The notes below the pieces were generated by a model that was given only the letters and a program-made list of their open reading frames with translations, had not been told where the DNA came from and ran no database searches. The position numbers and the translations under genes are program-made. This document shows positions 6,728-14,567 of a DNA stretch of 64,000 nt, piece after piece (position 1 is the stretch's first letter; every line of letters begins with the position of its first letter). The stretch covers positions 100,712 to 164,711 of the forward strand of contig NZ_SRLB01000016.1 of assembly GCF_004745635.1 (NCBI RefSeq), written 5' to 3'. The DNA comes from Methylobacterium nonmethylotrophicum (lineage in GTDB: Bacteria; Pseudomonadota; Alphaproteobacteria; Rhizobiales; Beijerinckiaceae).

Positions 6728-8524
6728 TTGGACCAGAGGCCCGACGCCGCTTCCGGCCTGCCGGACGATCTCCTCCCCCGCTTCGCCTTCGAGGGCGCGC
6801 CGGTGGGTCTCGCCTGCCTGATCGGGCCGGAGCGTCGCATCGCTGCCGCCAACCCGGCCCTCTGCGCGGCGCTGGGCGTCGCGCCCGGAGACCTGGTCGG
6901 CCGCCGCCTCGCCGACCTCGACCACCCGCTGAGCCCCGGATCCGGTCAGGATCTCCCGGGCCGGGATGTCGCGGGCCGGGATCTTCCGGGCGAAGCCTGC
7001 TGGCGCCGCGTCGACGGGTCGCCCGTCTGGGTCCGGCTGCGGACCGGGCCGGAGCGGGACGGCTGCCGGATCGTCGCGGTCGAGGTCGCCGAGGGCGGCG
7101 CCCGGGCGGAGCAGACCCGCCTGGCGCTGGCCTCGGCCGGCCTTGGCGAGTGGAGCTGGAACCCGGCCGACGGGCGCATCACCCTGTCGGACCGGGCGGC
7201 CGCGATCCTGGGCTACCCGGCCGGCGCGACGCCGACCTGGCCCGCGCTGCAGGACGCGGTCGCCCGCGACGACCTCGAGCGGATCCGGGCCACGGTGCAG
7301 GACGCGGTGGCGAAGGCGATCCCCTACGCCGTCGAGATGCGCTTCCGCCGCGCCGGCGACGGCCAGGAGGCCTGGATCTCCGCCCGCGGCCAGGCGACCG
7401 TGGCGCCGGACGGCCGTCTCACCGGCATGATCGGGGTGCTGCAGGACGTCACCGCCCGGGAGGAGGCCCGCCGGGCCCTTCACGACCGCGAGCAGCGGCT
7501 GCGGGTCGCGACCACGGTGGCGGCCCTCGGCATCTTCGAGTGGCACGTGCTCGACGACCAGTCGCTCTGGGAGAACGAGCGCATGTGGGAGATCTTCGGG
7601 CGCCGGCCGCAGGACGGCACGATCAGCATGCGGGAGTTCTTCCGCACCGTGGTCCACCCGGAGGACAAGGCCGAATTCCGCCGGGCCGTCACGGCGGCGC
7701 TCCACAGCGACGGGGTGCTGCACGCGACGGCGCGCATCCGCCGCGCGGCGGACGAGGCCTCCGGTCCGGAGTCCTGGCGCACCATCGAGATGGCCGGCCG
7801 TTTCGAGCGCGACGGGCCGGCCGGCCTGCCGCGGCGCCTGATCGGGGTCGTGGCGGACATCACCGGCCGGCGCCTCGCCGAGGAGCGCCAGTCGCTGCTG
7901 ATCCGCGAGCTGCACCACCGGGTGAAGAACACGTTGGCGACAGTGCAGGCCATCGTCGGCTCGACCGCCCGGACCGCGTCGAGCATCGACAGCTTCTACG
8001 AGGCCTTCGTCGGCCGCATCATGTCGCTCGCCCACACCCATTCGGTCCTCACCGAGGATGTGTGGCAGACCGCATCCCTGCGCGGCCTGCTCGAGAACGA
8101 GCTGCGCCCCTACGCGGACGGGGAGATGCGGCCCGACACCGGCGGGCGGGTGGAGCTCGACGGGCCGGCGGTCGACCTGCCCTCCGAGATCGCGGTGCCG
8201 ATCGGCATGGCGATCCACGAACTGACCACCAACGCCGCCAAGTACGGGGCGCTGTCGAACCGGGCCGGCCGGGTGCGGATCCGCTGGAGCCTCGAGCCCG
8301 GGGCGGATCGCCCGCGCCTGCGCTTCCACTGGCAGGAATCCGGCGGCCCGACGGTCGCGCCGCCGACCCGCCAGGGCTTCGGCTCGCGCCTGCTGCAGCG
8401 GGTGCTGACGACTCAGGTCCAGGCCGAGGTCGAGACCGACTACGCGCCCGGCGGCCTCGCGCTGACGATGCTGGCGCCGCTGCCGCTCCGCAACCCCGCC
8501 CTCAACCCGCTGGCGACGCTCTGA
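6728..8524 (+). CDS. Three-PAS HWE-family sensor histidine kinase
   Basis: This soluble 598-residue kinase has no membrane helices. Three PAS/PAC modules lie at about residues 20-125, 130-245 and 255-385. The H-box ELHHRVKNTLATVQAI follows, with the phospho-acceptor in HRVKN at His397, then IHELTTNAAKYGAL (N-box) near 497-510 and the C-terminal FHWQESGGP and GFGSRLLQRVL (G-boxes). HRVKN together with the W-x-E in FHWQE marks the HWE/HisKA_2 type, common in Rhizobiales and often light-, redox- or general-stress-linked. The start is TTG at 6728, since an in-frame ATG near the N-terminus is absent. No response regulator is adjacent. The ligand is unknown; there is no LOV cysteine motif that I can see. 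Confidence 0.88.
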   Translation: MDQRPDAASGLPDDLLPRFAFEGAPVGLACLIGPERRIAAANPALCAALGVAPGDLVGRRLADLDHPLSPGSGQDLPGRDVAGRDLPGEACWRRVDGSPVWVRLRTGPERDGCRIVAVEVAEGGARAEQTRLALASAGLGEWSWNPADGRITLSDRAAAILGYPAGATPTWPALQDAVARDDLERIRATVQDAVAKAIPYAVEMRFRRAGDGQEAWISARGQATVAPDGRLTGMIGVLQDVTAREEARRALHDREQRLRVATTVAALGIFEWHVLDDQSLWENERMWEIFGRRPQDGTISMREFFRTVVHPEDKAEFRRAVTAALHSDGVLHATARIRRAADEASGPESWRTIEMAGRFERDGPAGLPRRLIGVVADITGRRLAEERQSLLIRELHHRVKNTLATVQAIVGSTARTASSIDSFYEAFVGRIMSLAHTHSVLTEDVWQTASLRGLLENELRPYADGEMRPDTGGRVELDGPAVDLPSEIAVPIGMAIHELTTNAAKYGALSNRAGRVRIRWSLEPGADRPRLRFHWQESGGPTVAPPTRQGFGSRLLQRVLTTQVQAEVETDYAPGGLALTMLAPLPLRNPALNPLATL

Positions 8525-8900
8525 GCCGAAGCCGACCCGGCGGGCTTGCATCCGCACGCCGATCCAAGGCGCTCGATCGGCCAGGAAAGCCTTGGACAGG
8601 AAAGCCTTGGATCGGAGAAGCGGCGCGGGCCCGCGGCAGGGATCGGGCACGGGATCGATGAAGGCGGTGCCGGTCGTGCGCAGGTGGGAGATCGCCGCCG
8701 GCATCGAGGGCGGCTGCGGCGAGGCTGAAACCGCGCCCGCCGTCCGCTCCTGTTCCTGCGCATTGCCCTGAGATCGCATCGCCAGGACCGACAGCGATCC
8801 ACTCGGCTCCCGGCCCCGTCGCGCCCGAGCGGACCGCCACCGGACTCCGACCTGGGCGAGAACCGCGGAGGATCGTCCGGTGCCGCAACGGGGCGAGCGC
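8525..8900. other. Convergent intergenic region
   Basis: This 376-base gap lies between the 3' ends of the kinase gene and the SDR gene. It holds the 15-bp perfect tandem duplication at 8582-8611 and otherwise nothing I can support; no clear terminator with a T-run is seen. Confidence 0.45.
8582..8611. repeat. Perfect tandem duplication, 15-bp unit
   Basis: CAGGAAAGCCTTGGA occurs at 8582-8596 and identically at 8597-8611, 58 bases after the kinase stop codon. Confidence 0.88.
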
Positions 8901-9662
8901 TCAGAACTGCACCCCCCGGGTCAGCGCGCCGTCGACCACGAGGTTGGTGCCGGTGACGAAGCTCGCGGCCGGGCTCGCCAGGAACACGGCCGCGCGGGCG
9001 ATCTCCTCGGGGCGGGCCATCCGGCCGGTCGGGTTGAGGCGCAGGGCCTCGGCGAACAGGGTCGGGTTGCCCTCCTCGATCCGATGCCACACCCCGCCCT
9101 CGAAATAGGTGTTGCCCGGCGACACCGTGTTGGCGCGGATGGTCTTGCCCGCGAGCTGGAAGGCGAGGCCTTGCGCGTAGTGGATCAGGGCCGCCTTGAA
9201 GGCCCCGTAGGGCCCGGCCGCGAAGTCGATCTCGCGGCCCGACACGCTCGAGATGATGACGATCGATCCCGCCTTCGAACGCTCGAGGAACGGCATGCCG
9301 GCCTCGACCGCCGCGACGGTGCCCATGATGTCGACCGAGAAGCCGGAGCGCCACGCCGCCTCGTCGGCGCCGACCGCGAGGGCGCTGACATTCGGCACCA
9401 GGATGTCGAGGCCGCCGAGTTCTTCGCCGGCCTCGGCGATCCAGGCCTTCAGGGCGCCGGAATCGGCGACATCGACGGCGCGGCCCGTCGCGGCCACGCC
9501 CTTGGCGCGGAGGGAGGCCACCTTGGCGGCGACCTCCTCCGCGTTGCGGGCGCAGAGCGCGACGGCGGCGCCCTCCTCGGCCAGGAGATCGGCGATGGCG
9601 CCGCCGATCCCCTTGGTTCCGCCGGTGACGAGGGCGCGTAGCCCCTTGAGCCCGAGATCCAT
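8901..9662 (-). CDS. SDR-family oxidoreductase at end of amide operon
   Basis: This 253-residue classical short-chain dehydrogenase/reductase begins MDLGLKGLRALVTGGTKGIG, giving the TGGxxGIG cofactor loop at residues 13-20. NVSAL stands in place of the usual NNAG near residue 90, a catalytic Ser lies in IISSVSG near 137-143, and YGAFKAAL supplies the YxxxK pair near 154-158. The reaction is NAD(P)H-linked alcohol/ketone interconversion; the substrate is unknown. AGGAGACCACC directly precedes the ATG. It lies 60 bases downstream of the formamidase on the same strand and may be the last gene of that operon. The gap is filled by a tandem repeat. Confidence 0.85.
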   Translation of the reverse strand: MDLGLKGLRALVTGGTKGIGGAIADLLAEEGAAVALCARNAEEVAAKVASLRAKGVAATGRAVDVADSGALKAWIAEAGEELGGLDILVPNVSALAVGADEAAWRSGFSVDIMGTVAAVEAGMPFLERSKAGSIVIISSVSGREIDFAAGPYGAFKAALIHYAQGLAFQLAGKTIRANTVSPGNTYFEGGVWHRIEEGNPTLFAEALRLNPTGRMARPEEIARAAVFLASPAASFVTGTNLVVDGALTRGVQF

Positions 9663-9674
9663 GGTGGTCTCCTG

Positions 9675-9738
9675 TCAGGCGAGAGCGATGTCAGGCAAGA
9701 GCGACGTCAGGCGAGAGCGACGTCAGGCCAGCGCGATC
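9675..9738. repeat. 16-bp repeat x4 duplicating the formamidase 3' end
   Basis: Copies lie at 9675-9690, 9691-9706, 9707-9722 and 9723-9738 (TCAGGCGAGAGCGATG and near variants on the plus strand). The last copy is the real 3' end of the formamidase gene, so each downstream copy repeats its final codons and TGA stop. Confidence 0.88.
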
Positions 9739-10715
9739 GACTTCGCGATCGAGGCGCCGAGAGTGTATTTCGGATCGACCATGTTGCCGAGGCGAACCCG
9801 CCCGCACTGGGTCAGCAGCATGTAGGCGTCGATCTCCTCGAAGCCGAAATCGCTGGCGAGCCAGCGCACCAGCTCGCGATAGGCGATGCGGGCCGCGTCC
9901 TCCATCGGCCGCGACGAGCCGATGGTCATGAAGAACTCTTCCGTCTCCAGGCGCGGCCAGCGGATCGTCCAGCCCTTGATGAGGTCGATCTGCACCGTGG
10001 TGTGGGTCGGGTGCTCGACCGCGACTCCGCAGAGCTCGCCGTCGCCTTGCGCGGCGTGGCAGTCGCCGAGATAGAGCAGCGCGCCCTTGGTGTTGACCGG
10101 CAGGTAGATCACCGCGCCGACGCCGATGTCGGGCAGGTCCATGTTGCCGCCGTAATAGTCCGGCTGGAGCGAGGAGATCGCCTCGATCTCCGGCGAGGTG
10201 CCGATCGTGCCGATGAAGGGCTGGTAGGGCAGGCTGATGCGGTCGTTCCAGCGCACGCCGGTCTCGGCCGTGACCTCGAGCTTGCGCACCCGCTCGGGCA
10301 GCGACGGGTTGAGGAGCGCGGTGTCGGCCGTCGCGACGAGGCCGCCGAACTCGGGCATGATCAGCGTGGTGCCGCAGGGCTGGGGGCCGCGCGGACGGAT
10401 CGACTTGATGGCGACGGCGAGGCAGTCGCCCTTCTCGGCGCCGTTGACGTAGATCGGCCCGTTCTGCGGGTTGAGGTAGGGGAAGTTCAGGATCTTGGTC
10501 GGGCTGTCGGTCTCGTGGCGGATCATGCCCTCGAAGGCGTCGTGGGTCTCCACCGTGACGACGGCGCCGGGATCGACGGTGAGCACCGGATCGACGAAGG
10601 GCCCGTAGACGTAATGGTAGCGGCCCTGCTCGGCCTCCGTGATGGTGTGCTCAAGGCCCGCCTTGCCCTTGGCCACGCCCTTCTTCGCCATGATCGACTG
10701 GTCGAGCCACTGCAT
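9723..10715 (-). CDS. Acetamidase/formamidase family amidohydrolase
   Basis: This 330-residue cytoplasmic enzyme of the FmdA/AmdA family hydrolyses formamide or short aliphatic amides to ammonia and acid. Visible family features are the N-terminal metal-site region with HYVYGPFVDPVLTVDPGAVV and VETHDAFEG, the conserved GAEKGDCLAVAI, and YLPVNTKGALLYLGDCHAAQGDGELCG, whose GDCHAAQGDGE is the signature metal-binding and catalytic stretch near residues 217-227. The ATG at 10715 has GGGAGAGACGACC upstream. It closes the transporter operon under AmiC/AmiR-type control, so imported amide would be cleaved here for nitrogen. Which amide is preferred cannot be read from the sequence. Confidence 0.9.
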   Translation of the reverse strand: MQWLDQSIMAKKGVAKGKAGLEHTITEAEQGRYHYVYGPFVDPVLTVDPGAVVTVETHDAFEGMIRHETDSPTKILNFPYLNPQNGPIYVNGAEKGDCLAVAIKSIRPRGPQPCGTTLIMPEFGGLVATADTALLNPSLPERVRKLEVTAETGVRWNDRISLPYQPFIGTIGTSPEIEAISSLQPDYYGGNMDLPDIGVGAVIYLPVNTKGALLYLGDCHAAQGDGELCGVAVEHPTHTTVQIDLIKGWTIRWPRLETEEFFMTIGSSRPMEDAARIAYRELVRWLASDFGFEEIDAYMLLTQCGRVRLGNMVDPKYTLGASIAKSIALA

Positions 10716-10770
10716 GGTCGTCTCTCCCTCTTCGTCAGATTTCGTGCGGTTGCCTTGTGCCGTCCATACT

Positions 10771-10799
10771 ACCCGCGACCTCATCCTGAGGTCGCGGGT
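10771..10799. repeat. REP-like palindrome, CCTCATCCTGAGG core
   Basis: ACCCGCGACCTCA (10771-10783) pairs perfectly with 10787-10799 around a TCC loop. The CCTCA-TCC-TGAGG core recurs at 25352-25366 and is common in Rhizobiales intergenic DNA. It may cap or process the transcript between the transporter genes and the formamidase. Confidence 0.8.
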
Positions 10800-10844
10800 G
10801 GGAGGAGCGGATGCGCGTGCGCGGCGTGTCTGCGACATCGTCCC

Positions 10845-11555
10845 TCACACCGCGAGATGGCGCCGCACCAGGTCGCGGTCGTCGAGGTCCCGCGCCGTCA
10901 GCTCCGCGACGATCCGGCCCTTGTCCATGACGTAGCTGCGCTGGGCCATGGCGCGGATCAGGTCGATGTTCTGCTCCACGAACACCACCGTCACCCCGGT
11001 GCGGCGGTTGAGCTCGACGAGGGTGCGGCCGATCTCCTGCACCACCGAGGGCTGGATGCCCTCGGAGGGCTCGTCGAGCAGGATCAGGGACGGGGCCCCC
11101 ACCAGCACGCGGCCGATCGCGAGCTGCTGCTGCTGCCCGCCCGAGAGGGTGCCGGCGCGCTGGCCCCGGCGCTCGCGCAGGATCGGGAACGGGCCGTAGG
11201 CGCGCTCGATCTCGAAGGGCGTGCCGGGGGGAAGCAGCGAGGCGCCGACCGCCAGGTTGTCGGCGACGCTCATGCGGGGAAAGACGTCGCGGCCTTGCGG
11301 CACGTAGCCGATGCCGAGGCGGGCGCGCCGGTGGGCGGCGAGGCGCTCCACCGCCTCCCCCCTGAAGGCGATGCCCCCTGCGGCCGCCGGCAGGAGGCCG
11401 ATCAGGCTGCGCATCAGGGTCGACTTGCCGACCCCGTTGCGGCCGATCACCGCCACGATCTCGCCCGGCCGGATGCTGAGGTCGACCCCCTGCAGCACCG
11501 GCTTGCCGCCGTAGCCGGCCCTTAAGCCCGCGGTCGAGAGCAGCGCGTCAGGCAT
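10845..11555 (-). CDS. ABC transporter ATP-binding protein (LivF/UrtE type)
   Basis: This 236-residue ATPase energises amide/urea/branched-chain-type import. It shows Walker A GRNGVGKST near residues 38-46, the Q-loop YVPQGRDVFPRMS near 84-96, ABC signature LSGGQQQQLAIGR near 135-147, Walker B LILLDEPSEGIQP near 155-167, and switch His-like Q in VFVEQN. The double-glutamine signature and EGIQP after Walker B are typical of the UrtE/LivF subgroup. The ATG overlaps the preceding ATPase gene by eight bases, indicating translational coupling. The substrate is inferred from the operon to be a short amide or urea. Confidence 0.92.
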   Translation of the reverse strand: MPDALLSTAGLRAGYGGKPVLQGVDLSIRPGEIVAVIGRNGVGKSTLMRSLIGLLPAAAGGIAFRGEAVERLAAHRRARLGIGYVPQGRDVFPRMSVADNLAVGASLLPPGTPFEIERAYGPFPILRERRGQRAGTLSGGQQQQLAIGRVLVGAPSLILLDEPSEGIQPSVVQEIGRTLVELNRRTGVTVVFVEQNIDLIRAMAQRSYVMDKGRIVAELTARDLDDRDLVRRHLAV

Positions 11556-12288
11556 CGGCTGTCCTCCGCGGCGCCTCCGCCTCCCCGAGATAGATCGCCG
11601 CGACCGCCTCGTTCGCCACGATCTCGTCGGTGGTGCCCTGCGCGAAGATGCGCCCGACATGGAGCACGGTGACCCGCTGGGCGATCTGGCGCACGAAGGC
11701 CATGTCGTGCTCGATCGCCAGGATCGCGACGCCGTCGCGGTTGAGGGACTGCACCATCTCGCCCGTGGCGAAGGTCTCGGCCGGCGACATCCCGGCGGTC
11801 GGCTCGTCGAGGAGCAGGAGGCGGGGCTTCAGGCTGATCGCCATGCCGATCTCGAGCCACTGCTTCTGGCCGTGGCTGAGGGTGCCGGCCCGCTCGCCCG
11901 CGGCGTCGGCGAGGTTGAGGAAGGCGAGGAGCCGCCGGATCTCGGCCCCGAGGGAGGCGCCTTCGAGGTGGTGCTGGAGCGCGATCTCGAGGTTGTGGGC
12001 GACGGTGAGCCCCGGGAAGATGCCCGGCACCTGGAACTTGACGCTGAGGCCCCGGCGCACCCGCTCGAAGGGCTTCAAGGCCGTGATGTCCTCGCCGCGG
12101 TAGAGAACCTGGCCGCGCTCGGGCCGGTACTCGCCGATGAGCAGGCGGAAGAACGTGCTCTTGCCCGCCCCGTTCGGCCCGATCAGGCAGTGGACCTCGC
12201 CCTCGCCGAGCGCGAAGTCGATGCCGTTGGTGACGTGCAGGCCGCCGAAATGCTTGTCGAGACCGCGGGTCTCCAGGATCGCGGTCAT
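11548..12288 (-). CDS. ABC transporter ATP-binding protein (LivG/UrtD type)
   Basis: This 246-residue ATPase is the second nucleotide-binding subunit. Walker A GPNGAGKST lies near residues 37-45, signature LSHGQKQWLEIGMA near 147-160 and Walker B LLLLDEPTAGMSP near 165-177. An extended Q-loop region contains VKFQVPGIFPGLTV. LSHGQKQWLEIGM is the form seen in UrtD rather than LivG, which favours a urea/amide importer. It overlaps the upstream permease by four bases (ATGA) and the downstream ATPase by eight, so the subunits are made as a block. Confidence 0.92.
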   Translation of the reverse strand: MTAILETRGLDKHFGGLHVTNGIDFALGEGEVHCLIGPNGAGKSTFFRLLIGEYRPERGQVLYRGEDITALKPFERVRRGLSVKFQVPGIFPGLTVAHNLEIALQHHLEGASLGAEIRRLLAFLNLADAAGERAGTLSHGQKQWLEIGMAISLKPRLLLLDEPTAGMSPAETFATGEMVQSLNRDGVAILAIEHDMAFVRQIAQRVTVLHVGRIFAQGTTDEIVANEAVAAIYLGEAEAPRRTADA

Positions 12289-13334
12289 CGCGCGGGGGCC
12301 TTTCTGCCGAGGCGCGACAGCCCGCGCATCAGCCCGACGACGAGGCCTTCCGGGGCGGCGAGCACCACCACGACGAGGAGCAGGCCCATCACCACCAGCG
12401 CATACTGGCTGCCGTAGATCGTCAGCGCCTGGAAGCCGCCGAGCACCGCGAGGGTGCCGACGAGGGTCGCCGTGAGGTCGCCCCGTCCGCCGACCGCGAC
12501 CCAGATGACGGGCAGCGCCGCGGCGGTGAGCCCCATGCTGGAGGGCGTGATGTACTGGCCCCAGGCCGTGTAGAGCGTGCCCGAGAGGCCCGCGAGCGCG
12601 GAGCCGATCACGAAGGCGCCGAGCTGGTAGCGGCGCACGTCGTAGCCCAGCATCTCGGCCCGCTCGGGGTTCTCGCGGATCGCCACCAGCACGTTGCCGA
12701 AGCGGGCGTTCACCAGGATCCGCAGGGCCAGGTAGGTGACGACGAGGAGGCCGAGGAGCGCGTAGTAGAGCGCGACGTCGGGAAACAGCACGAGGTCGCC
12801 GTCGAGCCACGGCACGGTCAGGGGCGGCATGCCGCTCATGCCGTTGTAGCCGTTGAGGCGCGCCGCCCCGATGCGCCATTCGGGCCCGGCGGTCTGCGCC
12901 ATGAAGCGCTCCATGGCGAGGGTCACCGACAGGGTGATGATGCCGAGGAAGACGCCGCCGATCCGGCCGAAGAACAGGAAGTAGCCGAGCAGGCCGGCGA
13001 AGCCCGCCGAGAGCGCCACCGCCAGGACGACGGCCGCCAGCGTGAAGCCGTAGGCCGCCCCGACATTGAGCGTGAGCACGCCGTAGGCGTAGCCCGAGAG
13101 GCCGAAGAACGCGGTCTGGCCGAAGCTCAGCGCGCCGCCGTAGCCCCAGATCAGGCACAGGCCCAGCGCCATGAACACCCAGCAGAAGAAGTAGGCGGTG
13201 TTGCCGACGGTGTAGCCGTCGGCGAACCACGGATAGGCGACCGCGAGGCCGAGGGACCCGGCGAAGGCCGTCCAGAAGGCGGGGCCGCGGCCGAGGGTCT
13301 GCGGCCCTTCGAGCCGGCGCAGCAGGCGCAGCAT
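12285..13334 (-). CDS. ABC transporter permease (LivM/UrtC type)
   Basis: This 349-residue inner-membrane permease has about eight to ten hydrophobic helices. CLIWGYGGALSFGQTAFFGLSGY near residues 60-82 is the LivM/UrtC signature and TLYTAWGQYITPSSMGLT the later conserved periplasmic loop. The start chosen is the second of two adjacent ATGs because AGGAG then lies six bases away; the first would leave only three. It sits seven or more bases after the partner permease. Together they form the membrane channel for the amide importer. Confidence 0.9.
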   Translation of the reverse strand: MLRLLRRLEGPQTLGRGPAFWTAFAGSLGLAVAYPWFADGYTVGNTAYFFCWVFMALGLCLIWGYGGALSFGQTAFFGLSGYAYGVLTLNVGAAYGFTLAAVVLAVALSAGFAGLLGYFLFFGRIGGVFLGIITLSVTLAMERFMAQTAGPEWRIGAARLNGYNGMSGMPPLTVPWLDGDLVLFPDVALYYALLGLLVVTYLALRILVNARFGNVLVAIRENPERAEMLGYDVRRYQLGAFVIGSALAGLSGTLYTAWGQYITPSSMGLTAAALPVIWVAVGGRGDLTATLVGTLAVLGGFQALTIYGSQYALVVMGLLLVVVVLAAPEGLVVGLMRGLSRLGRKAPAR

Positions 13335-13344
13335 CATCCGCTCC

Positions 13345-14217
13345 TCAGGCCCGCTCGCGCAGGATCAGGCCGGAGATGCCCCGCGGCAGGACCCGGATCA
13401 CCAGGATCACCGCGACGAGGAGCCCGATCTGGCCGAAGAGCTGGCCCTGCCACGAGGTGAGCGCCGCCCGCACCGCGCCCAGGACCAGGGCGGCCGGCGC
13501 CGTGCCGAGGAAGATGTCGGCGCCGCCCACCACCACGGTGACGAAGGCCTCCATGATGAAGGTCGCGCCCATGGTCGGCACGATGGTCATCGTCGGGGCG
13601 TAGAGCCCGCCGGTGAGGCCGGCGAGCGCCGCACCGATCCCGAAGGTCAGCGCGTAGACCTTGCGGGTGTCGACCCCGAGCGCCTCGGCCATGTGCGGCA
13701 CCTGGATCGTCGCCCGCGCCAGCGTGCCGAAGCGGGTGGCGTTGAAGGCGAGGTAGAGCCCGGCGAGCACCGCGAGGGCGGCCAGCATCAGCACCACCCG
13801 GTAGGTCGAGTAGGAGTAGCTGCCCAGCGTGAAGCTCCCGAGCGGCGTGCCGACGCCCGGCATGCTGGAGCCGAGCACGATCAGCGTCCCTTGCGTCGCC
13901 GCCAGGCTGACGCCCCAGGTCGCCACGATGGTGTCGAGGGGCCGGCCGTAGAGATAGCGGATCACCAGGCGCTCCAGCACCATGCCGACCGCGCCGGCGG
14001 CGAGGGCGCCCGCCAGGATCCCGGCCGGCAGCGGCAGCCCGGCGCGGGTCGTCGCCACGGTCACGTAGGCGCCGCACATGATGAACTCGCCGTGGGCGAG
14101 GTTGATGACGCCCATCATGCCGAACACCACCGCGAGGCCGCAGGCGGCGAGCACCAGGAACGCGAACGCGTCCCCGAGCTGGTAGAGGAAGGCGAAGGCC
14201 GTATCGAGGAGGACCAT
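13345..14217 (-). CDS. ABC transporter permease (LivH/UrtB type)
   Basis: This 290-residue permease of the branched-chain/urea family has eight or so membrane helices. The family motif GMMGVINLAHGEFIMCGAYV appears near residues 33-52, and a second conserved stretch GVDTRKVYALTFGIGAALAG near 175-194. It pairs with the UrtC-like permease downstream. A 350-base gap filled with inverted repeats separates it from the binding-protein gene upstream. That is unusual inside an operon and could set different expression levels for the binding protein and the membrane parts. Confidence 0.92.
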   Translation of the reverse strand: MVLLDTAFAFLYQLGDAFAFLVLAACGLAVVFGMMGVINLAHGEFIMCGAYVTVATTRAGLPLPAGILAGALAAGAVGMVLERLVIRYLYGRPLDTIVATWGVSLAATQGTLIVLGSSMPGVGTPLGSFTLGSYSYSTYRVVLMLAALAVLAGLYLAFNATRFGTLARATIQVPHMAEALGVDTRKVYALTFGIGAALAGLTGGLYAPTMTIVPTMGATFIMEAFVTVVVGGADIFLGTAPAALVLGAVRAALTSWQGQLFGQIGLLVAVILVIRVLPRGISGLILRERA

Positions 14218-14291
14218 GCGGGAGCCGTTTCAGGAGAAATATGTTTTCCGGTGATCTGCCCGACGACGTGTGGAGCGCTCTCCCCTCTCCC

Positions 14292-14449
14292 GTGTGGGAG
14301 AGGGGCCGGGGGATCGAAGATCCCGCGTGAGGGTGCTACGGTTCTGATTAGAACTCAGACCGTCGTGCTCGCAGCTTAATGGTCAGAGCACGACCCAGAA
14401 CCGTAGCACCCTCGCGCGATCTTCGATCGCCCCTACCCCTCTCCCACAC
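14292..14449. repeat. Long imperfect inverted repeat (MITE-like)
   Basis: Arms of about 55 bases (14292-14346 and 14396-14449) begin at GTGTGGGAGAGGGG and end at GGGTGCTACGGTTCTG before the loop. Inside, GTCGTGCTC (14362-14370) pairs with 14386-14394. The RNA from either strand would fold into one long hairpin. No target-site duplication or transposase is visible. Confidence 0.8.
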
Positions 14450-14455
14450 CTTGCA

Positions 14456-14481
14456 GCGATACCAGGCAAGCCTGGTATCGC
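14456..14481. repeat. Perfect 12-bp palindrome
   Basis: GCGATACCAGGC (14456-14467) pairs with 14470-14481 around an AA loop. It adjoins the MITE-like element and may be part of the same composite repeat. Confidence 0.85.
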
Positions 14482-14567
14482 CTGGAGAGGGGATCCCGCG
14501 CTTTACTCGGCTCGGAGCAGATCAAACGGCATTCGCATGAGCCGGGGGCTAGCCCCGGTAGAAGCGG

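Larger units (their letters stand above)
14218..14567. other. Intra-operon gap made of inverted repeats
   Basis: The 350 bases between the binding-protein gene and the first permease contain no gene. They hold a long inverted-repeat element (14292-14449) and a perfect palindrome (14456-14481), described separately. Confidence 0.7.

Noticed and set aside
6134..8779. Minus-strand open frame of 881 codons over the sensor kinase
   Set aside because: It is antisense to a kinase with clear catalytic motifs and contains translated tandem repeats; no domain is seen.
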